Below, piece after piece: positions 56,445-64,000 of a stretch of DNA of 64,000 nucleotides (the first letter of the stretch is position 1; each line of letters starts with the position of its first letter). The stretch spans positions 63,077,027-63,141,026 of the forward strand of contig CM056378.1 in NCBI GenBank assembly GCA_029718625.1. Direction: 5' to 3'. The notes below the pieces were generated by a model, which had not been told where the DNA came from, ran no database searches, and worked only from the letters and a program-made list of their open reading frames with translations. The translations under genes were made by a program, and so were the position numbers. The stretch is from Synaphobranchus kaupii (taxonomy: Eukaryota; Chordata; Actinopteri; Anguilliformes; Synaphobranchidae).

Positions 56445-58563
56445 CACTGGCATTCAAAAGTTTGGAATCACTGAGACATTTTTATGTTTTTGAAAGTAGT
56501 TGATACTTTTATTCACCATAGACTTCAATGCATTGTATCATGGTTGGAGGTAATTCCCCCCCCCCCAATCATATTTCATTATATCATTTTCATAATTGAA
56601 ATTGCATACTTCTGTCTATTGAATTGCATAATTCTGTCTATTTTGAATGCAATTTACATGCAAGAAATTACATGTACTGTATACATGTACAGATGATTTT
56701 TTACATTTTTTATTTCTTTATTATTATTTTTTTTTTAACGTAATATCAATTTCAATCTTTATTTCTTGATCATTTAATGTTACCAGAACAACCTCCAGAT
56801 GACTAATTTAAACAAACATTTATTGCAAATGATTACATGTACAAGACTCATACATGTATCATTGTCATATTATTACAAGGAAATGGAATTATAACAATTG
56901 AGTAGTGCATAACACTTATCAAATGGTTGTGATGCCATGTGAATTATTATGTGTAACTTTAAAGGCCGTTTTCTCAAAATGTCAAATTTGCATAACCTGC
57001 CGCAGCAAAACGAATGTATTTCCATAACTGAACATCAGAATTGTGCACAGATACTCTATTATACATGTTCCATTAAACCATAGAGCCATTTTGTGCTATC
57101 TTGCATACTTTCTAAATTACAGCCTACTGTTTATTGATTGGCTGCGGCCGTTGCCATGGCAACAGATTAATCAAAATTCGCTCTATGGTTCAATGCGAAA
57201 TTTACTCATGTACCAACTGATGAAGTTTCATGAAAATCCATTAAAGCATGACAGAGTTCCATTTGTTTTGCTGTAGCACCATTTTACATTGACGTCTATG
57301 GGAAATGTGCATGGATTTCTTTACTGTTGATGGGCCCTTAACATAAATTTAAATAATGTCATCATATTTAATATTTGGTTGCATATTTTTTGCATGCCAT
57401 GACTTACATTACATAACAGTAAAGTCATTTAGCAAACACTTTTATCCAAAGCGACATACAATACGTGCATACAGAAAGGTCATTGAAGTTCATTTAACTA
57501 CAGAACAGATAAGACAAAGCACATCCTTCACATAACGTAGCAGCTATCCTTAGTAATGAACATTGAATGTAGTTCACAGTAAGCTGTGGGTAAATCCGCT
57601 ATACTATAATTCTATTCTAAATACTATTATAAACTATAACAAACAGTTAGACAAGAAAACACAGGGAACAAGTACCATGAGAAAAGGTCCTAGATTAGTA
57701 TATCAGTCAAGGTAGAGTCTGAAGAGGTGTGTCTTCAGGCCACAACGGAACGCAGGCAGTGTTGGAGTAGAACATAAGGGAATGGGGAGTTCGTTCCACC
57801 ACTGAGGAACTAGGTTGTAAAAGCTCCGCAGTTGGGACGAGGGTCAGCCGTTGACACGGGGGGGGGGGGGGGGGGGGGGGGGGGGTGCAAGTCGCCCTGC
57901 TGTAGAAGAGCGAAGTGGTCGAGCAGGAACATAGTGCTGGATTAAGTCCTGCAGGTAGGCGGGGCCTGTCCTATTGGCTGCAGTGTAGGCCAGGGTCTAC
58001 TGTATATCTGGTAGCAGAGTGATGGTTTGAGGCTTGTTTGATACCACAGACCCTTGATGACTTACAGCCGTTTAGCCAACCATGTGTTCCATACTATTCC
58101 CATGTAATTTAGAGCTTAATCTAGTCCCACCCCCCAATTCCCATAGAGATCCATTCAAATGCAGAGAGGTTATAGTATCGCTTGTAAGAGTACCTGACAA
58201 TAAGATATCAAGAGTCTTTTGATGTTGTTGGGTCACAGACACCAGGAAGTCATGGCATGCAAAGGATATGCAACAAAATATTAAATATGATGACTTTATT
58301 TAAATTTATGTTAATTAATTTTGGTGCCCTAAAATGGGGTGGGGGGGGGGGGCACTTATGTGTAAAAATGGCTACAATTGCTAAAGTAGAAATGGAATGA
58401 AATAGAAATAGTAGTTCGTAACATTATCAATGTCTTGACTGTATTTTTTGATTGAATCAATTTAATGCTACCTTGGTGTATAAAGGTATCAAAAGTATCT
58501 TTCAAAAACATTAAAATGACTCCAATTGATTCCAAGTGATTCCAAACTTTTAAACGCTACGTG
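56445..58563. mobile_element. Tc1-type palindromic element (end type with CAAAAGTTTGGAATCAC)
   Basis: The left end (56445) and inverted right end (58563) share AAAAGTTTGGAATCACT and are flanked by TA. The shared palindromic core occurs as a left remnant (57370-57404) and a right arm (57999-58290), split by an L2 LINE. G and C runs flank the core. Confidence 0.72.
57405..57998 (-). mobile_element. L2-clade LINE, 3' end, minus strand
   Basis: The minus strand encodes the C-terminus of L2 RT (TAANRTGPAYLQDLIQ, QWWNELPIPL, FRCGLKTHLFRL) with the coding part broken by a run of about 28 G (57859-57886). The tail includes CGCTTTGGATAAAAGTG and GCTAAATGAC. It is the same family as at 14442-15283 but more decayed. 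Confidence 0.82.
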
Positions 58564-58569
58564 TATATA

Positions 58570-60097
58570 CACTACTCACAAAAAGTTAGGGATATTCGGC
58601 TTTCGGGTGAAATTTCAGGATGAACCTAAAATGCACTATAACCTTTACAGGTGAAATGAATTTGACCTTCTCTAAACTTTTGAATGCACATGTCCAACTA
58701 TTCAATGTTTCAGTACTTTTTGCACAACTTGCTGTTCTCTAACAAGGAGCTGAACGGCAAAATTCACAACAGGTGTTTGATCCATGAATCGACCAATAAA
58801 TTTCCTGGTTCAATTAGAATTGGTATTTAAACAGTCCTCTTCATCATGCTGTTCACATTTTGACATCATGAGACCAAGACGACACCTAACAATTGATCAA
58901 CAGTACCTCGCCATTGCAAGGCTTCAAACAGGATGTTCTCAGAGGGAAGTGGCCACTGAGCTTAGAGTGTCACAGAGTGTCATCAGCAGGTTGCAACAGA
59001 GATACAGAGAGACTGGAAGTCACAGAAAGGCATAGAAGTGGACGTCCTTTGGCCACATCCCACACTGATGACCGCTTCATTGTGAACAGTGCCCTGCGGA
59101 ACCGGATGATGAATGCCACTCAACTCCAGGCACATTTAAGGGAGGTGAGAGGCACCCAAGTGTCACGTCAGACCATTCGAAACCGTTTACATCAGCGTGG
59201 TCTGCGTGCTAGACGACCTGCAAGGGTACCTGACCACACCACCAGGCACAGGCGTCATCGTCTTGCATGGGCCAGGGAGCATTTACGCTGGACGAGGGAC
59301 CAGTGGGCCTCAGTGCTGTTCTCTGATGAAAGTCGATTCACGTTGAGCAGAAATGATGGCCGCCAACGATGTTGGAGACGTCAAGGAGAGCGCTATGCAT
59401 CAGCCACTGTTGTCACCAGACGACCCTTTGGTGGTGGCGGTGTTACAGTGTGGGCAGGTGTGTCTAGTCAATACAGAACTGCCCTACACTTTGTGAATGG
59501 TACAGTGACAAGCCCATACTACCTGAATAACATCATTAATCCAGTCATTGTGCCCCTGCATGAACAACACAGGCCTAATTTCATCTTCATGGACGACAAT
59601 GCTCCAGCTCATCGAGGTCGCATCATTAGGGAAAGGCTGCTGGAGACTGGGGTACCTCAAATGGAGTGGCCTGCACTTTCTCCAGACCTGAATCCCATAG
59701 AAAACCTATGGGATCAGCTGACTCACCGTGTAGAGGCTCGTAACTCTGTACCCCAGAACCTCAATATACCTGAGGGCCGCCCTTCAAGAAGAGTGGGATG
59801 CCATGCCTCAGCAGACAATAAGTCGACTTGTGAACAGCATGAGACGTCGTTGTCAAGCTGTAATTGATGCTCAAGGGCACATGACAAGTTATTGAGACAT
59901 TGACATTTTTGTTGTGGTATACCCACCACTGTTGTTGGCTTTTGTTTCAATAAATTGTTTGAGATGAGGAAATCACCATTGCATGCTTCTACTTAAATGC
60001 CCTACTTTCATGATACGTATAATATCACTGTAGCGTGAACTTACATTTTCCATAAATTTCACCCGAAAGCCAAATATCCCTAACTTTTTTGTGAGTA

Positions 60098-60100
<3 letters not shown>
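58570..60100 (+). mobile_element. Tc1 element with its own transposase
   Basis: Inverted ends CACTACTCACAAAAAGTTAG and the mirror at 60081-60100 are flanked by TA. The 1531-bp length is normal for Tc1. The repeats extend over TTCGGCTTTCGGGTGAAATT. The element lies six bases from the end of the previous one. Confidence 0.92.
58868..59895 (+). pseudogene. Tc1-family transposase, two frameshifts
   Basis: The DDE enzyme would cut and paste the element. From the ATG at 58868 the N-terminal paired-like helix-turn-helix is read ([20 protein letters not shown]). A frameshift near 59025 leads to the frame with RSGRPLATS, the second DNA-binding part ([14 protein letters not shown]) and the catalytic core: [17 protein letters not shown] and [13 protein letters not shown], which provide the DD34E triad. 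A second frameshift near 59770 moves to [20 protein letters not shown] and ends at TGA 59893-59895. All catalytic residues are present. Confidence 0.9.
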
Positions 60101-60102
<2 letters not shown>

Positions 60103-60128
<26 letters not shown>

Positions 60129-60456
60129 CGTATATATACAGTGGCCCTGAAGTGTAAACCCCTATCTCAAAATAAGAAACAATCTTTTTTTAAAGAGTTG
60201 CTCTTTTTTATCTATTTAGGAAGCCACTGTCTTTTTAAATAAAGCATATCTTATTTAATAAGAAGCAATCTTTTTAAACGAGTTGCTGTCTTTTAAAAAA
60301 GTTGATTATATATTTAGAAAACCACTGTTTTTAAGTAAAACATCTCTTTTTTTAATAAGATGCAATCATTTTAAATGAGCTACTGTCTTTTTATTAAAAA
60401 AGATGCGTCATCATTTTGGAAGCCACTGTCTTTTTAAATAATGCTTCTCTTTCTCA
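60103..60456 (+). repeat. TA microsatellite and three-unit tandem repeat
   Basis: TA repeats at 60101-60140 are followed by three units of 86-103 bp (about 60171, 60257 and 60354), each with AATAAGANGCAATC, GAGTTGCT-like and AAGCCACTGTCTTTTTAA-like blocks. Confidence 0.75.
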
Positions 60457-60599
60457 AAACGTCTTCTAGAGCGGAACTAGACATTCCGTTGGTGCTGTGA
60501 CGTATTTCTGGAGGGGAAGATGGAGGTGGGAGTTTTGAGTAGCTGTGAGAGAGACAGAATTGTGTAACTATTGTACAAATGCTAGTAATATATTATTAT

Positions 60600-60705
60600 T
60601 AGGGGACCAAGCAGCGTAGCTGCTGGTACCCTATTGTTTTTGTTCTGATTCCTTTATTAGGGGACCGAGCAGCATAGCTGCTGTTACCATATTGTATTTC
60701 TTCGG
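60600..60705 (+). repeat. Two tandem fragments of the fish AGCAGCGTAGCTGCTG repeat
   Basis: GGGGACCAAGCAGCGTAGCT and GGGGACCGAGCAGCATAGCT stand about 58 bp apart. The same word is inverted at 53738-53760. Confidence 0.7.
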
Positions 60706-60719
60706 AAATACAACAACAT

Positions 60720-62400
60720 TAAAAGAAGCATAGCATTTGCACAATCATTTTGCCAAACATTAACTTAGCCATTAGTACCAAGCTGGAATTGTACCACTGA
60801 CCACACACATGGAAAGCCAAGATTGTATCCACTAGGCCAAAGCAGGTTAACAGAAATGTGGAGGCCAAATAAGACTTTTGTGTTGCGGTATCAGATTGTG
60901 TTGGCATAAAGGCTTTATAACTCCAGGTGTGAGCATCACATAAAGTTGGTAAATGGCTTAAATGAAACAAGATAGGTGTACCCTTTACAATACGAACTTA
61001 GATTTGTTTATTTTCATTAAAAAAATGCTTTTCTTTAGTTTGCAACAAAATACTGAGAGCTACATAAGTGATAGAGGTAAATATATACATTTCCTGGATC
61101 ATAAACTCCATGTCAACAAGTGTGCAAAATCTAAGGATGATATGCAGAACTACTAAAGGTCTATGATGCAGAATATAGGCAGTGTACCCTGTTGTCCATT
61201 AGTGTCTCCAAATCTATCCAAATGGCTAAATTGTGCACTGTTCTAAATAAAAAAAATTATGATACATTTAACTACAAATCATTTTCAAGTGGGGATTACT
61301 ATATTTTCATCAGTATAGGGGGGTATAAAAAACCCCTATGCAAAACATGTCATAAAATGAATAAAATTAGTTTTGTCCATTAAAGCATATACATTTGCTC
61401 CTTCTGATGGATTAAGATAAAAACATTGATATCACAGTGTTACATACACCTAAATATGTAGTCTAATCATTCACTCTTGTACCTCAATAAAACATCACTT
61501 TTCCTTGTACTCTACAGTATGTATACTTTTGCCCCAGGATTGCATTTTTCTGTCGTTTTTAAAAAAGTTTTATGTTACTATTCATAATGACTCTAAGGAA
61601 AATTTTTACATTAATCTACCACATATCAGCGCACAGTAAATTGGAATGAACATTTGCCATGCCATAAGTGACAAGTATATACGCCATAGCCTATAGTATG
61701 TACGATAACATGAAAATAAAATAGTATTCCACCATTTGCGAAATGCTGCCAAATGTTCTATCTTCAATGAAAATCAGTAGCCTACATCAAAAATAAAATT
61801 AACGATTGCACTACAGTATGTGAAATGCACTCAAAATGCGAAAACAACAATAGGCCTATCAAACATATTGGAAAGAGATTGCTGGAAAAACTAACGTACA
61901 TGTAGCCAGCGAAACCAACAGCGTTTTAGACGCAAAAATACCTGCATATCGATAAAGGGAAACTCCCCTCCCTAATGCGTTATTTATAGAGCTTGCGTAA
62001 TACGAGACCGTTAAAACGAAAACTGCAGTTAAGCTGGGCTGTAGTAAATTGTTCAAAGCACCCCAGAGGACATTTCATATATATATATATATATATACTG
62101 TTGCTAAGGTTATAATGTACTCTATTGGATATAAGAGCCGACAATTAAACCAGAATGAACTGTAATTAATGAGACAGGCTTGCAGGGCATGGGGGGTATT
62201 ATGAGTGGATGTTTCAGATGGTGTAATAGCGGTATAAAGTGTTGTACATTTCTCAAACCGATTGTACCAGACAATAAATGACCACTGAATTTTGAAAGGA
62301 ACATCTCGATGTGTAAAACCAATGGTAGGATAGCATATTTATTTCATATTTAGTAGCATTATATTGCTAGTAGAATACATGGTAGAATGAGAGAATACAT
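60720..62400 (-). repeat. Family X copy, without LINE
   Basis: 61590-61900 matches the inverted complement of 20940-21360 joined to 24125-24330. 62100-62390 matches 35500-35830 in direct orientation. 60908-60960 matches the complement of 24630-24690. It shows the empty site of the LINE in the 20.4-26.2 kb copy. Confidence 0.7.
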
Positions 62401-62515
62401 TCACATCGCGACTGTCTAACGTTACTGTTACATAGCCTGAACGGTTCATATCTAGACATAGCATACATACAGAATGACTAGTAAACTTTAAGCTTATCAT
62501 CATGGCCTAGCAAAC

Positions 62516-64000
62516 CTTACTTTTTAAGTTTATTAAAAGAATCCGGACTGAAAGTGAGTCCAGACAGAGACAGATGGAAAAGGACCAGCTAACGTTATTG
62601 CTAGCTCATCTGATGGACAAGGACCAGAAGAACTACTGCCGCCACCAAGCTCCGGTGAAGTTCAACCACCAGTTATGCCTTCCACTGCCCAGGTCGTCTC
62701 CTCCGCGCACGTCTCACCCTGCTCCTCGCCGGTTGCGATAACCACAACCGCCGCAGCTTCCTCCGCCAACACCGTTGGCATTGCCGCTCAGTCGTGTAGA
62801 AGCACTGCAGTCGCCGCTGCTCCAGCAGACCTGTCCGCTATAGACGAGTCGCCAACCCAGTCCAAACTCAAGCGCTACCCAGCTATACGTCCAGGAGCCA
62901 CTAGTACAACAAGTATGAGTTTATCGAGTACAGCATTAGTCATGATGCAGTGTTTTGCAAAATGTGTTGGCAATTTGTGGAAAAATGGGGTGGGGAGGAC
63001 AGATTTAAACGGGGTTAAAGAATGGAAACACATGAAACGCAGCTTGCTTTAAGCACTTCAATAGCAAAGCACATCAGACAGCATTAGAGAAGTATAACAG
63101 CTACAAAGAGGTAGCCAAAAGTGACCGTGGCACAATCATAAACCAGTTGACAAACATCAAAGGGATAAATGCTGGATTAATAGAGAAAAACCGCAATCAT
63201 ATCAAAGTTGTGTTGGACATTGTGTTCCTCTGTGCAAAGCAAGAAATAGCACTACGTGGACATAGAGAAAGTGATGATTCAAGTTCAAACACAGGCAATT
63301 TCAAAGAGTTGTTTAAACTCCTGTGGCAAATACGATCCAGACAGACAAGCACGCCTAGACGCCCTCCCTAGAAATTGCTACAGTGGTCAGTCATGACATC
63401 CAAAACAATCTTATTGATGCTGCGTCTTCTTTGTCGCTACAGCGCATAATGAAAGAATTGCACGAATTCTGATGGAACATTTTACGCAATACTTGCAGAC
63501 GAATGCAAGGACATTTCTAAAAAGGAACTGGTGGCTGTTTGCTTACACTACGTATACAGGGGAGCTATCAAGGAGAGAGCCATAGGATTTGTGGAGATGG
63601 GGGGAGATGACGGCATGTGCCATTGTGGAGAAAATCTTGGAACTTCTGCAACTTTTTGAGCTGGACAGAGGCTTGCGTGTTGGGTTGGGGTTCGACGGGG
63701 CCTCTGTAATGTCTGGACATAAGGGGGGTGTTCAGGCCATTCTTAAGCACACATTCTCTAATTCTATTTATATGCACTGTCACTCACATAGGCTCAATCT
63801 AGTCCTGGTGGCTGTTGCGCAAACTTCAGCTGATGCAGCAACTTTTTTTTGATACTCTGAATGGACTGCATACTTTTATGACTGGCAGTCACCGACATGC
63901 CTGTTTCCTTGATGCACAGAGTCAGCTGTGCCCCGATCGCAGACCCCTTGAGTTAGAACGAGTTCCAGGTCAGCTGCTGTTAGGAAAGTGCTCACGCTCT
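62516..64000 (+). pseudogene. hAT (ZMYM1-like) transposase, decayed and cut by the window end
   Basis: The frames give, in order: an N-terminal IKRIRTESES-like start (about 62530); an Ala/Ser-rich linker; PADLSAIDESPTQSKLKRYP (62850-62880); a zinc-finger-like region with KCVGNLW; a helical part (NQLTNIKGINAGLIEKNRNH, about 63150); and the RNase H core end GLGFDGASVMSGHKGGVQ with YMHCHSHRLNLV (63690-63795). At least three frame changes and several stops are visible. The dimerisation end is beyond the window. Confidence 0.82.

Noticed and set aside
1..64000. CRISPR arrays, bacterial operons, riboswitches
   Set aside because: No regularly spaced repeats and no bacterial gene organisation; repeats found are transposon arms, tandem duplications or microsatellites.

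Overview
The window looks like genomic DNA of a ray-finned fish. It carries L2-clade LINEs with TGTAA-type tails, a tRNA-headed SINE with the same tail, Sleeping Beauty-like Tc1 ends, fish-type Ty3/gypsy, hAT, THAP-containing TTAA-target elements and a Penelope-like element. I see no bacterial gene organisation, no CRISPR array, no rRNA and no free-standing tRNA gene. The species cannot be fixed from this sequence alone.

The only host gene I can support is on the + strand: five consecutive internal exons of an SLC6-family sodium/chloride-coupled transporter that is most like GAT2/SLC6A13. The exons are 18142-18274, 18360-18494, 36329-36432, 55150-55274 and 55546-55658. They encode the region from TM4 to TM8, are open, join in phase and have consensus splice sites. 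Earlier and later exons are not found here. Two introns are tiny (85 and 271 bp) and two are very large (about 17.8 and 18.7 kb). The large ones are filled by nested transposons, so nearly everything else in the window is intronic or upstream mobile DNA.

Layout. 0.3-1.9 kb: a broken Penelope-like element with a hammerhead-ribozyme-like motif in its tail. 2.7-12.7 kb: a THAP-encoding TTAA-target (Kolobok-like) element interrupted by a nearly complete minus-strand Ty3/gypsy element with LTRs of about 1.5 kb. 12.6-13.4 kb: a tandem duplication of that element's end. 14.2-16.9 kb: a fold-back element broken by an L2 LINE and by a 779-bp hAT element with an 8-bp target duplication. 17.1-18.0 kb: a Tc1-type palindromic element. 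18.1-18.6 kb: two transporter exons, the second with a duplicated splice donor. 19-36 kb: several inverted-repeat elements, an internally deleted LINE, a second THAP/TTAA element, a 2-kb terminal-inverted-repeat element and LINE debris. 36.3 kb: transporter exon. 36.7-55 kb: tandem duplications, a chimeric Tc1-type element, an endogenous retrovirus fragment, a Sleeping Beauty-like composite, LINE pieces, a fold-back element and a SINE. 55.1-55.7 kb: two transporter exons. 56.4-64 kb: a Tc1-type element with an L2 insertion, a Tc1 element with a frameshifted transposase, tandem repeats and a decayed hAT transposase running off the window.

The most unusual observations are: one long palindromic core inside Tc1-type elements with at least four different outer ends, including one element with mismatched ends; an in-frame duplication of a transporter splice donor; a full hammerhead-like fold in the Penelope tail; and a LINE that kept its 5' repeats, ORF1 start, esterase motif and 3' tail but lost much of its middle.
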